Positions 19,477 to 29,778 of a stretch of 64,000 bases of DNA are shown piece by piece (the first letter of the stretch is position 1; each line of letters opens with the position of its first letter). Source of the stretch: Salinarimonas sp. (GTDB lineage Bacteria; Pseudomonadota; Alphaproteobacteria; Rhizobiales; Beijerinckiaceae); NCBI RefSeq assembly GCF_040111675.1, contig NZ_CP157794.1, positions 1,226,001 through 1,290,000 on the forward strand, in the 5' to 3' direction. The position numbers and the translations under genes are program-made. Below the pieces are notes generated by a model. It had not been told where the DNA came from, did not search any database, and was given only the letters and a program-made list of their open reading frames with translations.

Positions 19477-20580
19477 ATGACCAAGACCTACCTGATCACC
19501 GGCGGCATGGGCTTCATCGGCCGCGCCCTCGCCGCGGAGCTCAGAGAGCACGGCCATTCGGTGCGGCTCCTCGACAGCCTGATCGAGCAGGTGCACGGCG
19601 CCGGCTGCCCCCCGATTCCGCAAGGCTGCGACTTCATCCACGCCGACGTGCGCGACGCCGACGCCGTGCGGCGCGCCGTCTCCGGCGTCGACGGCGTGTT
19701 CCACCTCGCGGCCGAGGTGGGGGTCGGCCAGTCCATGTACGAGATCGAGCGCTACACCAGCGCCAACGACGTCGGCACCGCCGTGCTCCTCCAGGAGCTG
19801 ATCGAGGAGCCTGTGGAGCGCGTCGTCGTCGCCTCCTCCATGAGCGTCTACGGCGAGGGCTATTACCGCGCCCCGGACGGCGCTCTCGTCGCCGACGCGA
19901 AGCGCGACAAGCGCGCGATCGAGTCCGGCCGCTGGGACCCTGTCGTCGGCAACGCGGCGCTCACCCCCGTCGCCACCGACGAGACCAAGCCCGTCGACCT
20001 CGCCTCCATCTACGCCCTCGGCAAGTACGCCCAGGAGCGCGCGGTGATGATCGCCTGCCCGGCCTACGGCATGGAATGCGTTAGCTTGAGGCTCTTCAAC
20101 GTCTTCGGGCCCGGCCAGGCCCTGTCGAACCCCTATACCGGCGTGCTCGCCAATTTCGCCGCGCGCTACCTCAACGGCGAGGCGCCGACGATCTTCGAGG
20201 ACGGCCAGCAGAAGCGCGACTTCGTCCACGTGGCGGACGTCGCGCGCGCCTTCCGCCTCGCCATGGAGACGCCGCGGGCCGACGGCGAGGTGATCAACAT
20301 CGGCTCGGGGCGCGCCTATACGGTCTGCGACGTCGCCCGCCTGCTCGGCGAGGCGATGGGCGCCGAGATCGAGCCCGAGATCCTGGGCAAGGCGCGCGCC
20401 GGCGACATCCGCCATTGCTACGCCGACATCGCCAAGGCGCGCGAGATTCTCGGCTTCGAGCCGGAATACCGGCTGGAGACGGCGCTCGGGCCGCTGGTCG
20501 ACTGGGTCGCCTCGCAGAAGGCGTCCGACCGCGGCGCCGAGATGCGCCGGCACCTCGAGGCGCGAGGGCTCGTGACATGA
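19477..20580 (+). CDS. NAD-dependent nucleotide-sugar epimerase/dehydratase
   Basis: This 367-residue extended SDR enzyme probably remodels a nucleotide-linked sugar. It has TGGMGFIG (7-14) for NAD, a Thr/Ser in ASSMSVYG and the catalytic YALGK (Tyr-x-x-x-Lys). Insertions and the stretch RLFNVFGPGQALSNPYTGV resemble dTDP-rhamnose 4-epimerase-like proteins; the exact substrate is not proven. AGGGAG precedes the ATG at 19477, and the longer open frame upstream begins with a serine run of no family character. It is the first gene of an operon running to 27444 with stop/start overlaps at every junction. Confidence 0.9.
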   Translation: MTKTYLITGGMGFIGRALAAELREHGHSVRLLDSLIEQVHGAGCPPIPQGCDFIHADVRDADAVRRAVSGVDGVFHLAAEVGVGQSMYEIERYTSANDVGTAVLLQELIEEPVERVVVASSMSVYGEGYYRAPDGALVADAKRDKRAIESGRWDPVVGNAALTPVATDETKPVDLASIYALGKYAQERAVMIACPAYGMECVSLRLFNVFGPGQALSNPYTGVLANFAARYLNGEAPTIFEDGQQKRDFVHVADVARAFRLAMETPRADGEVINIGSGRAYTVCDVARLLGEAMGAEIEPEILGKARAGDIRHCYADIAKAREILGFEPEYRLETALGPLVDWVASQKASDRGAEMRRHLEARGLVT

Positions 20581-21665
20581 CGGGCGCCGCCACCGACAAG
20601 CCCCTTCTGATCGTCGGCGGCGCGGGCTTCATCGGCGCGAACCTCGCCGACAGCGTGCTGGCCGAGGGCGGGCGCGTCACCGTGATCGACACGCTCGCGC
20701 GCCCCGGCGTCGAGCGCAATCTCGCCTGGCTGCGCCAACGCCACGGCGATCGCGTGCGCCATCTGAAGGCCGACGTCCGCGACGGTCCTGCGCTGGAGAC
20801 GGCGGTCGCCGAGGCGCGCGGGATCGTGCATCTCGCGGCCCAGGTGGCGGTGACGACCTCGCTCGCCGATCCGCTCGAGGACTTCTCCGTCAACGCCGCC
20901 GGCACGCTGGCGCTGCTCGAGACGGTGCGCCGGGTCAACCCGCTCGCGCCCCTCGTCTTCGCCTCGACCAACAAGGTCTACGGCGACCTCGGCGACCTCG
21001 CCATGCGCGAGGGCGCGGAGGCCTACGAACCGGTGGACGCGGAGGTGCGGGCGAACGGGGTCTCCGAGACCCGGCCGCTCTCCTTCCACACGCCCTACGG
21101 CTGCTCGAAGGGCGTGGCGGACCAGTACGTGCTCGACTACGCCCGCTCCTTCGGCCTGCGCACGGCGGTGATGCGGATGAGCTGCATCTACGGCCCGCGC
21201 CAGTTCGGCACCGAGGACCAGGGCTGGGTCGCGCATTTCCTGATCCGGGCGCTGCGCGGCGAGCCGATCACCATCTTCGGCGACGGCAAGCAGGTGCGCG
21301 ACATCCTCCACGTCTCGGACGCCGTCGCCGCCTATCGCGCCGCGCTCGAGGGCATCGACGCCGTGCGTGGGCGCGTCTTCAACCTCGGCGGCGGGCCCGC
21401 CAACGCGGTCAGCCTGCGGGCCGTGCTCGATACGATCGAGGCGCTGGCGGGCCCGCTGCGGCTCGACCGTTCCGCGTGGCGCACGGGCGACCAGCTCTAC
21501 TTCGTCGCCGACACCCGCCGCCTCGAGGCGGCGCTCGGCTGGCGCGCGCGCACCGACTGGCGGGCCGGGCTCGCCGATCTTGCGCGCTGGCTCGAGACCC
21601 AGGACTTCCTCCGCGGCGGCGCGCGCGCCCCGCGCGAGACGACGGAAAGGAGGCTCACGGCATGA
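20577..21665 (+). CDS. NAD-dependent epimerase, CDP-paratose 2-epimerase-like
   Basis: This 362-residue extended SDR enzyme has VGGAGFIG near residue 13, ASTNKVYG and the catalytic YGCSK. The blocks FASTNKVYGD and MRMSCIYGPRQFGTEDQGW are typical of CDP-paratose/tyvelose 2-epimerase-like enzymes of surface sugar pathways. Its ATGA overlaps the stop of the first epimerase gene by four bases and its own stop overlaps the next gene in the same way. The substrate is inferred from family only. Confidence 0.9.
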   Translation: MTGAATDKPLLIVGGAGFIGANLADSVLAEGGRVTVIDTLARPGVERNLAWLRQRHGDRVRHLKADVRDGPALETAVAEARGIVHLAAQVAVTTSLADPLEDFSVNAAGTLALLETVRRVNPLAPLVFASTNKVYGDLGDLAMREGAEAYEPVDAEVRANGVSETRPLSFHTPYGCSKGVADQYVLDYARSFGLRTAVMRMSCIYGPRQFGTEDQGWVAHFLIRALRGEPITIFGDGKQVRDILHVSDAVAAYRAALEGIDAVRGRVFNLGGGPANAVSLRAVLDTIEALAGPLRLDRSAWRTGDQLYFVADTRRLEAALGWRARTDWRAGLADLARWLETQDFLRGGARAPRETTERRLTA

Positions 21666-22963
21666 AGGTCGCGCTCGTCAACCCGGCCTGGAGCTTCGAC
21701 GGATCGATCTATTTCGGCTGCCGCCACGAGCACCTGCCGCTCGAGCTCGGCTATGCCAAGGCCCTGCTCGAGGCCGCGGGCCACGAGGCGCTGATGCTCG
21801 ACGGGCTCTTGCAGGACGCCGACAACGCCGCGCTCGCCGCCCGGGTCGCCGACTACCGGCCGGACATCACCGTCGTCACCACGGCCCCGACCTACCTGTT
21901 CTGGCGCTGCGCCCCGCCGGAGCTGCGCGTGCCGGCGGAATTCCTCGCCGCGCTCGCCGGGCGCGGCGGGCGCACGGTCGCAGTCGGCCCGCACGGCTCT
22001 GCGACGCCCAAGCCCACGCTCGAGAAGCTCGGCGTCGACGCCGTGATCCGCGGGGAGTGCGAGGAGACGGTGGTCGCGCTGGCGGAGACCTCGGACTGGT
22101 CGCAGGTCGACGGCGTCGCGCGCCTGGTCGACGGCGCGCTGGAGACCCGCGGGCCGACGATGGCGAGCCCCTTCGTCGACCACGCGCCGCTCGTCTGGCC
22201 GCGGGAATGGCTCGCGAACCACCCGCATCATCATCACCGCTTCGACGAGGGCCCCTTCGTTGGCCACGGCGCGGAGGTCGAGGCCTCGCGCGGCTGCCCC
22301 TACGATTGCGCCTTCTGCGCCAAGATCGACTACCGCGACAAGTACCGCCGCCGGAAGCTCGAGCACGTGCTCGCAGAGATCGACGGCCTGATCGCCCAGG
22401 GCGTCGGCTATCTCTACTTCATCGACGAGATCTTCCTGCCGCAGAAGGCCCTGCTGGAGGCGCTGATCGAGCGCCCGGTCGTCTTCGGCGTTCAGACCCG
22501 CATCGATCTGTGGAAGCCCGACCTGCTCGAGCTCCTGGGCGAGGCGGGCTGCGTCTCCATCGAGGCGGGGCTCGAGAGCCTCACCGAGGAGGGCCGCGAG
22601 ATGCTGGCCAAGCGCTGCCGCATGGACACGCCCGAGCTCGCCGCGCTCCTCGTGAAGGCGCGCGCGCACGTGCCTTTCGTGCAGGCGAACCTGATCGGCA
22701 CGCCCACCGATTCGAAGGAGATCGTCGCCCATTGGCGCGAGCACCTGATTGCGCGCGGCGTGTGGGCGAACGATCCCGTGCCGCTCTACCCCTACCCGTC
22801 CTCGCCCTCCTACCGCGAGCTCTGGGGCCTGCCGGACGACCACGCCTGGGAGCGGGCGCACGAGCATTACCTCGCCGCCTTCGACCGGTTCAGCGACATC
22901 CAGGACGAGCGGCCGCGTCCGCTCGCCGAGCTCGAAGACGTCTGCTGCGGGGCGCGCGCATGA
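21662..22963 (+). CDS. B12-binding-domain radical SAM protein
   Basis: This 433-residue enzyme has an N-terminal cobalamin-binding-like Rossmann domain (about 1-150; VALVNPAW at the start, then VAVGPHGSATPKPTLEKLG and VIRGECEE). The radical SAM domain follows, with the [4Fe-4S] motif CPYDCAFC. Such enzymes methylate unreactive carbons or rearrange sugars and lipids. The usual cobalamin His motif DxHxxG is not obvious, so B12 may bind in another way or not at all. AAGGAGG precedes the ATG, which overlaps the preceding stop. Its place between nucleotide-sugar epimerases and glycosyltransferases suggests that it modifies a sugar or a glycan carrier. Confidence 0.92.
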   Translation: MKVALVNPAWSFDGSIYFGCRHEHLPLELGYAKALLEAAGHEALMLDGLLQDADNAALAARVADYRPDITVVTTAPTYLFWRCAPPELRVPAEFLAALAGRGGRTVAVGPHGSATPKPTLEKLGVDAVIRGECEETVVALAETSDWSQVDGVARLVDGALETRGPTMASPFVDHAPLVWPREWLANHPHHHHRFDEGPFVGHGAEVEASRGCPYDCAFCAKIDYRDKYRRRKLEHVLAEIDGLIAQGVGYLYFIDEIFLPQKALLEALIERPVVFGVQTRIDLWKPDLLELLGEAGCVSIEAGLESLTEEGREMLAKRCRMDTPELAALLVKARAHVPFVQANLIGTPTDSKEIVAHWREHLIARGVWANDPVPLYPYPSSPSYRELWGLPDDHAWERAHEHYLAAFDRFSDIQDERPRPLAELEDVCCGARA

Positions 22964-24114
22964 CGATCCCGCCCTCGCCACGCCGCATCCTCGTCACCTG
23001 CGACGCCGTCGGCGGCGTCTGGCGCCATGCGCTCGACATGGCCCGCGCGCTCGGGCCTCACGGCGTCGAGACCGTGCTCGTCGCCTTCGGGCCCGAGCCC
23101 TCCGCCGAGCAGCGCGCTGAGGCGCGCGAGACCGAGGGCGTGACGTTTCTGTGGTTCGACCATCCGCTCGACTGGCTGGTGGCGGAGGAGGCGGCGCTCG
23201 ACGGGATCCCGGCGGTGCTGGAGGGCGTCGCCGATCTCTACGACGTCGATCTCCTCCACCTGAACTATCCCTCCCACGCCCGGGGGCTGGCGACGACGCG
23301 GCCGGTGATCGTCATGTCCCATTCCTGCATGACGACCTGGTGGGCGGCGCTGCGCGGCGGCGAGCCGCCGGAGGAGTTCGCTCTGAACGCCCGGCTCGTG
23401 CGCGAAGGCTTCGCGCGGGCCGACCGGGTGCTCGCGCCGAGCCGCAGCCACGCCAATGCGCTCACCCGCGCCTACGGGTCTCTGCCCTCCCTCGACGTGG
23501 TCCGCAACGCGAGCTTCGCGCGCCCGCTCCCGCCGGAGCCGAACGACGGACGTCCCACTGCGCTCGCCATCGGCCGCTGGTGGGACGAGGCGAAGAACGC
23601 CCGCCTCCTCGACGCCGCCGCGGCGCTCGCTTCGACGCCGGTCCTGGCGCTCGGCGCGACCGCCGGGCCGAACGGCGAGGTCGTCGATTTCCGCCACGCC
23701 GAGGCGCCGGGCGCAGCCGCGCCGGCCGAGACCCGTGCGGCGCTCTCCCGGGCGGCCGTCTTCGTCTCGCCGGCCCGCTACGAGCCCTTCGGCCTCGCCG
23801 TGCTCGAGGCCGCGCAGGAGGGCTGCGCCCTCGTCCTCTCCGACATCCCGACCTTCCGCGAATTGTGGGACGGCGCCGCCACCTTCGTCGACGCGGACGA
23901 CGCCGCGGGCTTCGCCGAGGCGATCGATCGCGTCGCCGGCGACGCGCGGGTCCATGCCTGGCACGTCGCGCAGGCGCAGGAGCGCGCGACGCGCTACGCG
24001 CCGCAGGCCCAGGCCGAGCGCCTGATGGAGATCTATACCGAGGCGCTGGCCGCCGCGCCCGAGGACGTCATGCGGCCGGCCCGGTGGCCGATGCCGCTTC
24101 CGGAGACCGCGTGA
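22960..24114 (+). CDS. Glycosyltransferase, GT4 type
   Basis: This 384-residue GT-B fold glycosyltransferase transfers a sugar from a nucleotide donor. The N-terminal domain opens ILVTCDAVGGVWRHALDMAR, a typical GT4 acceptor-side pattern. The C-terminal donor domain has ALAIGRWWDEAKNARLL, VFVSPARYEPFGLAVLEAA with the E-x7-E motif (EPFGLAVLE), and GCALVLSDIPTFRELW. No signal peptide or membrane helix is seen, so it works in the cytoplasm or at the membrane face. Its start overlaps the radical SAM stop by four bases. Confidence 0.9.
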   Translation: MTIPPSPRRILVTCDAVGGVWRHALDMARALGPHGVETVLVAFGPEPSAEQRAEARETEGVTFLWFDHPLDWLVAEEAALDGIPAVLEGVADLYDVDLLHLNYPSHARGLATTRPVIVMSHSCMTTWWAALRGGEPPEEFALNARLVREGFARADRVLAPSRSHANALTRAYGSLPSLDVVRNASFARPLPPEPNDGRPTALAIGRWWDEAKNARLLDAAAALASTPVLALGATAGPNGEVVDFRHAEAPGAAAPAETRAALSRAAVFVSPARYEPFGLAVLEAAQEGCALVLSDIPTFRELWDGAATFVDADDAAGFAEAIDRVAGDARVHAWHVAQAQERATRYAPQAQAERLMEIYTEALAAAPEDVMRPARWPMPLPETA

Positions 24115-25244
24115 TGCGTTTCGTCTTCTACTGTCACTCCCTCGCCTCCGACTGGAACCACGGCAACGCGCATTTCCTGCGCGGCGTCATGCGCGAGCTC
24201 GTCCATCGCGGCCACGAGGCCGTGGCGCTCGCGCCCTTCGACGCCTGGAGCCGGGCCAATCTCGCTGCCGACCAGGGCTTCGCCCCCCTCGACCGGTTCG
24301 AGCGAGACTTCCCCGAGCTGGAGGAGCGGCTCTACGAGCGCGGCTTCGACCACGCCGCCGCGCTCGAGGGCGCCGACGTGGTCGTCGTGCATGAATGGAC
24401 CGATCCCGCCATCGTCGCCGAGATCGGCTGGCTGCGCCGGGAGGGCGCGCCGTTCACGCTGCTCTTCCACGACACCCACCATCGCGCCGTCTCCGCCGAG
24501 AAGGCGATCGCCGGGCTGGAGCTGCGCGACTACGACGGCGTGCTCGCCTTCGGCGAGGCCCTCGCCGCGCGCTACCGCGCCGCCGGCTGGGGCCGCCAGG
24601 TGCATGTCTGGCACGAGGCGGCGGATACGCGCCTGTTCCGGCCGCTTCCCGAGGTCGAGAAGACCGGCGACCTGGTCTGGATCGGCAATTGGGGCGACGG
24701 CGAGCGCGATCAGCAGCTGCGCGCGTTCCTGGTCGAGCCCGTGCGCGATCTCGGGCTCGTCGCCGAGGCCTGGGGCGTGCGCTACCCGCCCCAGGCGCTC
24801 GCGGCGCTCGAGGAGGCCGGCATCGCCTATCGCGGCTGGATCGCCAATGCCGACGCGCCGGAGGTCTTCGCCCGGCATCGCGTCACCGTCCACGTGCCGC
24901 GCCGGCCCTACGTCGAGAGCCTGCCCGGCATCCCGACGATCCGGGTGTTCGAGGCGCTGGCCTGCGGCATCCCCCTCGTCTGTGCGCCCTGGGAGGATGC
25001 GGAAGGGCTGTTCCGCCCGGGCGAGGACTACCTCCTCGCCGAGGACGGGGAGGCCATGCGCGCGGCTTTGCGCACCATCCTGAACGAGCCCGACCGCGCC
25101 GCGGCGCTCGCCGCGTCCGGCCTCGAGACCATCCGCGCCCGCCACACCTGCGCCCACCGCGTCGACGAGCTGATCGGCATCCTCGCCGATCTCGGCGTCG
25201 GGACGCGCGAGCAGGAGACCACAGAGACGGAGACCCTCCCGTGA
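24114..25244 (+). CDS. CgeB-like glycosyltransferase 1
   Basis: This 376-residue protein is of the CgeB/GT-B type. It starts MRFVFYCHSLASDWNHGNAH, has the diagnostic LFHDTHHRAVS and GNWGDGERDQQLRAFL, and the C-terminal donor-site pattern IPTIRVFEALACGIPLVCAPWEDAEGLF. The same architecture is repeated in the next two genes, which are related to it but clearly diverged. The ATG shares one base with the preceding stop (TGATG). Acceptor and donor sugars cannot be told. Confidence 0.88.
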   Translation: MRFVFYCHSLASDWNHGNAHFLRGVMRELVHRGHEAVALAPFDAWSRANLAADQGFAPLDRFERDFPELEERLYERGFDHAAALEGADVVVVHEWTDPAIVAEIGWLRREGAPFTLLFHDTHHRAVSAEKAIAGLELRDYDGVLAFGEALAARYRAAGWGRQVHVWHEAADTRLFRPLPEVEKTGDLVWIGNWGDGERDQQLRAFLVEPVRDLGLVAEAWGVRYPPQALAALEEAGIAYRGWIANADAPEVFARHRVTVHVPRRPYVESLPGIPTIRVFEALACGIPLVCAPWEDAEGLFRPGEDYLLAEDGEAMRAALRTILNEPDRAAALAASGLETIRARHTCAHRVDELIGILADLGVGTREQETTETETLP

Positions 25245-26338
25245 AGATCGCCTTCTACGCCTCCAGCCTTCTGTCCTCCTACTGGAACGGCGCGGCGACC
25301 TACTATCGCGGGCTTCTCAAGGCGCTCGCCGCGCACGGGCACGAGATCGTCTTCTACGAGCCCGACGCCTTCGACCGGCAGAAGCATCGCGACATGGACG
25401 AGCCGCCCTGGGCCCGCGTCGTCGTCTACGAGGCGAGCCCGCAGGGCGTGCGCTCCGCGGCGGCGCAGGCCGCGAACGCCGACGTGGTCGTCAAGGCGAG
25501 CGGTGTCGGCTACGCCGACGACGCCATCCTGGAGGCGGTGATGGACGTCGCGCGCGACGACGCCGTCCGGCTGTTCTGGGACGTCGACGCCCCCGCGACG
25601 CTGGCCGAGATGGCCGGCGACGAGAGCCACGCCGTGCGCCGCATGCTGCCGCGTCTCGACGCGGTGATGACCTATGGCGGCGGCCATCCGGTGGTGAGCC
25701 GCTACGAAGCCTTCGGCGCCCACGCCTGCCACCCGATCTACAACGCGCTCGACCCCGACACCCACCACCCGGTCGACCCGGACCCGCGCTTTTCCGCCGA
25801 TCTCGCCTTCCTCGGCAACCGCATGCCCGATCGCGAGGCGCGGGTGCGCACCTTCTTCCTGGAGCCCGCCGCGGCGGCGCCGGACAAGGCCTTCCTGCTC
25901 GGCGGCTCCGGCTGGGAGCCCTGGCAGATCACGCCGAACGTGCGCGCCATCGGGCATGTCGGCCAGCGCGACCACAACGCCTTCAACGTCACGCCCAAGG
26001 CCGTGCTCAACGTCAACCGCGAGAGCATGGCGCATGTCGGCTTCTCGCCGCCCACCCGCGTCTTCGAGGCGGCCGGCGCCGGCGCCTGCCTGATCACCGA
26101 CCATTGGGAGGGCGTCGCCGAGTTCTTCGCGCCCGGCGAGGAGATCCTCGTCGCCCGCGACGGGCGGGACGTCGCCGAGATCATGGGCTGGCTGACGCCG
26201 GAGGCCGCCCAGCGCATCGGCCGCTGCGCCCTCGACCGCGCGCTGCGCGACCACACCTACGCCCGCCGCGCCAAGGAGGCCGACGCGATCCTGCGCGCGC
26301 TCAGGCAGAAGAAGACCCGGACGGGAGAGGCGGCATGA
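25241..26338 (+). CDS. CgeB-like glycosyltransferase 2
   Basis: This 365-residue relative of its neighbours starts with GTG at 25241 (KIAFYASSLLSSYWNGAATY), overlapping the previous stop as GTGA. The middle has RLFWDVDAPATLAEM and DLAFLGNRMPDREARVR; the C-terminal part has LNVNRESMAHVGFSPPTRVF and GACLITDHWEGVAEFFAPG, typical of CgeB proteins. It most likely adds one residue of the same glycan. Confidence 0.88.
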   Translation: MKIAFYASSLLSSYWNGAATYYRGLLKALAAHGHEIVFYEPDAFDRQKHRDMDEPPWARVVVYEASPQGVRSAAAQAANADVVVKASGVGYADDAILEAVMDVARDDAVRLFWDVDAPATLAEMAGDESHAVRRMLPRLDAVMTYGGGHPVVSRYEAFGAHACHPIYNALDPDTHHPVDPDPRFSADLAFLGNRMPDREARVRTFFLEPAAAAPDKAFLLGGSGWEPWQITPNVRAIGHVGQRDHNAFNVTPKAVLNVNRESMAHVGFSPPTRVFEAAGAGACLITDHWEGVAEFFAPGEEILVARDGRDVAEIMGWLTPEAAQRIGRCALDRALRDHTYARRAKEADAILRALRQKKTRTGEAA

Positions 26339-27444
26339 CGAAGCCGCTCGACATCGTCGTCCTCGGGCTCTCGCTGTCCTCCTCCTGGGGCAACGGCCAC
26401 GCGACCACCTATCGCGCGCTGCTGCGCGGCCTCGCCCGGCTCGGCCACCGCGTCACCTTCCTGGAGCGGGACGTGCCCTGGTACGCGAACAGCCGCGACC
26501 TCCCCGATCCCGATTTCTGCGCTCTCCACCTCTACGCGGATCTCGACGCGCTCGCCGCCCACGCGCCCGCGATCCGCGACGCCGACGCCGTGATCGTCGG
26601 CTCCTACGTCCCGGACGGGCCGGCCGTGATCGACCGGGTGGTCGAGACCGCCCGCGGCGTTGTCGCCTTCTACGACATCGATACGCCCGTGACGCTCGCC
26701 CAGCTCGCGCGCGGGGAGACGCAATCGCTCGAGGCGCGGCAGATCCCGCTCTTCGACGTCTATCTCTCCTTCACCGGCGGCCCGACCCTCGCGCGGCTGG
26801 AGCGCGACCTCGGCGCCCGGGCCGCCCGGGCGCTCTACTGCTCGGTGGAGGCGGACGCCTACGCGCCCACCGGCGAGGCGCCGGTCTGGGACCTCGGCTA
26901 TCTCGGCACCTACTCGCCCGACCGCCAGCCGACGCTGGAGCGGCTCCTGATCGAGCCCGCGCGCCGCCTGCCAAAGAAGCGCTTCGTCGTCGCCGGCCCG
27001 CAATATCCCGACGACATCGCCTGGCCGCCCAACGTCGATCGCATCCCCCACCTGCCGCCGGCGGACCACCCCTCCTTCTATTCCCGTCAGCTCTGGACGC
27101 TCAACGTCACCCGCGCCGACATGATCGCGGCGGGCTTCTCGCCGAGCGTCCGGCTGTTCGAGGCGGGCGCCTGCGGCGCGGCGATCGTCGGCGATTTCTG
27201 GGAGGGGCTCGACGATCTCCTGCCGGACGGCGAGGCCATGATCGTCGCCCACGCCACCGACGACGTCGTGCGCCTCCTCACGCAGACGCCCGACGCGCGC
27301 CGGGAGGCGATCGCGGCCGATGCGCGGGCGCGGACGCTGGCCCGCCACACCGGCGTCGCGCGGGCCCGCGAGCTCGTCGCGGCGCTCGAAGAAGCGCAGG
27401 CGGCCCGCGCCGCGATGACGCGGAAAAAAGTCGCGGGGTTGTGA
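26335..27444 (+). CDS. CgeB-like glycosyltransferase 3
   Basis: This 369-residue protein starts MTKPLDIVVLGLSLSSSWGN and shares with its upstream neighbours the YDIDTPVTLAQLARGE, DLGYLGTYSPDRQPTLERLL, LNVTRADMIAAGFSPSVRLF and GAAIVGDFWEGLDDLL blocks. The ATG overlaps the preceding stop. It is the last gene of the tightly coupled run; a 95-bp gap follows before the decarboxylase-like gene. Three consecutive related genes point to tandem duplication followed by specialisation on different linkages. Confidence 0.88.
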   Translation: MTKPLDIVVLGLSLSSSWGNGHATTYRALLRGLARLGHRVTFLERDVPWYANSRDLPDPDFCALHLYADLDALAAHAPAIRDADAVIVGSYVPDGPAVIDRVVETARGVVAFYDIDTPVTLAQLARGETQSLEARQIPLFDVYLSFTGGPTLARLERDLGARAARALYCSVEADAYAPTGEAPVWDLGYLGTYSPDRQPTLERLLIEPARRLPKKRFVVAGPQYPDDIAWPPNVDRIPHLPPADHPSFYSRQLWTLNVTRADMIAAGFSPSVRLFEAGACGAAIVGDFWEGLDDLLPDGEAMIVAHATDDVVRLLTQTPDARREAIAADARARTLARHTGVARARELVAALEEAQAARAAMTRKKVAGL

Positions 27445-27539
27445 GACGGGATGCATCTTCTCCACGTCCTCGTGCGTTGGGGCGAGAGAATTCACGCCCA
27501 TCCGGCGACGACCGGCGGCACTGGGAAAGGTGATCTGTC

Positions 27540-28580
<1,041 letters not shown>

Positions 28581-28608
28581 CGCCGCCGGGCGTCGCCATC
28601 CGATCGCC

Positions 28609-28646
28609 GTGCGCGTCCCGGGCCACGACCGGCCCGGGACGCGCAC
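28609..28646 (+). terminator. Perfect 16-bp hairpin after the glycan operon
   Basis: GTGCGCGTCCCGGGCC pairs exactly with GGCCCGGGACGCGCAC around a six-base loop, 28 bp after the UXS-like stop. No U-tract follows, so it may be a rho-dependent end or a protein-binding dyad, but its position suits termination of the glycan operon. Confidence 0.55.
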
Positions 28647-28787
28647 CGCGCGTATCGCCTCGCGAGCCCTGGCGCCCCCCGCTCCATCCGTATAAATCCT
28701 GTCACCCGAGCGTCATACGGCCTTGCTACCCGCACGGCCGAGGCGTCGCGTCCGCGCGCCGGAACCCCGCATCAACGAGGTTGCCCC

Positions 28788-29774
28788 ATGAAGACGATCC
28801 TGCGTCCGCTGATCGCCGGCCTCGCCCTCGCCACGGTCTCGACCGTGGCGCTGGCCCAGTCCGGCTCCATCACGGTCTACACCTCCCAGCCGACCGAGCA
28901 GATGGACACCATCGTGAAGGCCTTCAACGAGGCCTATCCGGACATCCAGGTCGAGGTCTTCCGCTCGGGAACGACCGAGGTCGTCAACCGCCTACAGGCC
29001 GAGTTCGCCGCCGGCTCGACCCCCGCCGACGTGCTCCTCATCGCCGACGCGGTGGCGATGACCCGCCTCAAGGGCGACGACCGTCTCGAGGCCTATGCGG
29101 ACGCGCCTGTCCAGGGCCTGCCCGAGGCCGTGATCGACCCGGACATGACGTTCTTCGGCACGAAGCTGATCACCACGGGCATCGTCTACAACACCGAGCT
29201 CGTCGAGGAGGCCCCGACCTCCTGGATGGACCTGACCAAGCCCGAGATCGCCGCCTCGCTCACCATGCCGAGCCCGCTCTATTCGGGCGCCGCCGTCTAC
29301 CATGTCGGCACCATGGTGCAGCAGCCGGAGTTCGGCTGGGACTATTACGAGACGCTCGCCGACAACGGCGCCATCGCCGGGCGCGGCAACGGCGGCGTGC
29401 TCGAGGCCGTGGCCCGCGGCGAGAAGGCCTACGGCATCATCGTCGACTTCATGCCGCTCAACGCGGCCGCCCAGGGCTCGCCGGTCGGCTTCGTCTTCCC
29501 GGAGGAGGGCGTCTCCGCGATCACCGAGCCGGTCGCCATCGTCAAGGGCACGGACGACCTCGAGGCCGCCAAGGCCTTCGTCGACTGGACGCTCTCGGAG
29601 GAGGGCCAGCGCCTCTCCGCTTCGCAGGGCTACATCCCGCTCATCGACGGCGTCGAGCTGCCCGAGGGCCGTCCGGCTCCCTCCCAGCTCACCATCCTCG
29701 AGGCCGATCTCGGCGCCATGATCGAGAACGACGAGGCGAACAAGCGCGCCTTCGCCGACCTGTTCGGCGGCTGA
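28788..29774 (+). CDS. ABC importer periplasmic binding protein, iron/2-aminoethylphosphonate type
   Basis: This 328-residue binding protein has a signal peptide (1-23, cut after ALA), then the family start GSITVYTSQPTEQMDTIVKAFNEAYP. Its layout (SGTTEVVNRLQAEFAAG, ADVLLIADAVAMTRLK, GTKLITTGIVYNTELV) resembles the FbpA/2-aminoethylphosphonate/Fe(III) group. The tyrosine pair typical of ferric-binding proteins is not clear, so an organic ligand is possible. GAGG precedes the ATG. It is followed after four bases by the permease gene; no ATPase follows. Confidence 0.9.
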   Translation: MKTILRPLIAGLALATVSTVALAQSGSITVYTSQPTEQMDTIVKAFNEAYPDIQVEVFRSGTTEVVNRLQAEFAAGSTPADVLLIADAVAMTRLKGDDRLEAYADAPVQGLPEAVIDPDMTFFGTKLITTGIVYNTELVEEAPTSWMDLTKPEIAASLTMPSPLYSGAAVYHVGTMVQQPEFGWDYYETLADNGAIAGRGNGGVLEAVARGEKAYGIIVDFMPLNAAAQGSPVGFVFPEEGVSAITEPVAIVKGTDDLEAAKAFVDWTLSEEGQRLSASQGYIPLIDGVELPEGRPAPSQLTILEADLGAMIENDEANKRAFADLFGG

Positions 29775-29778
29775 TCGC

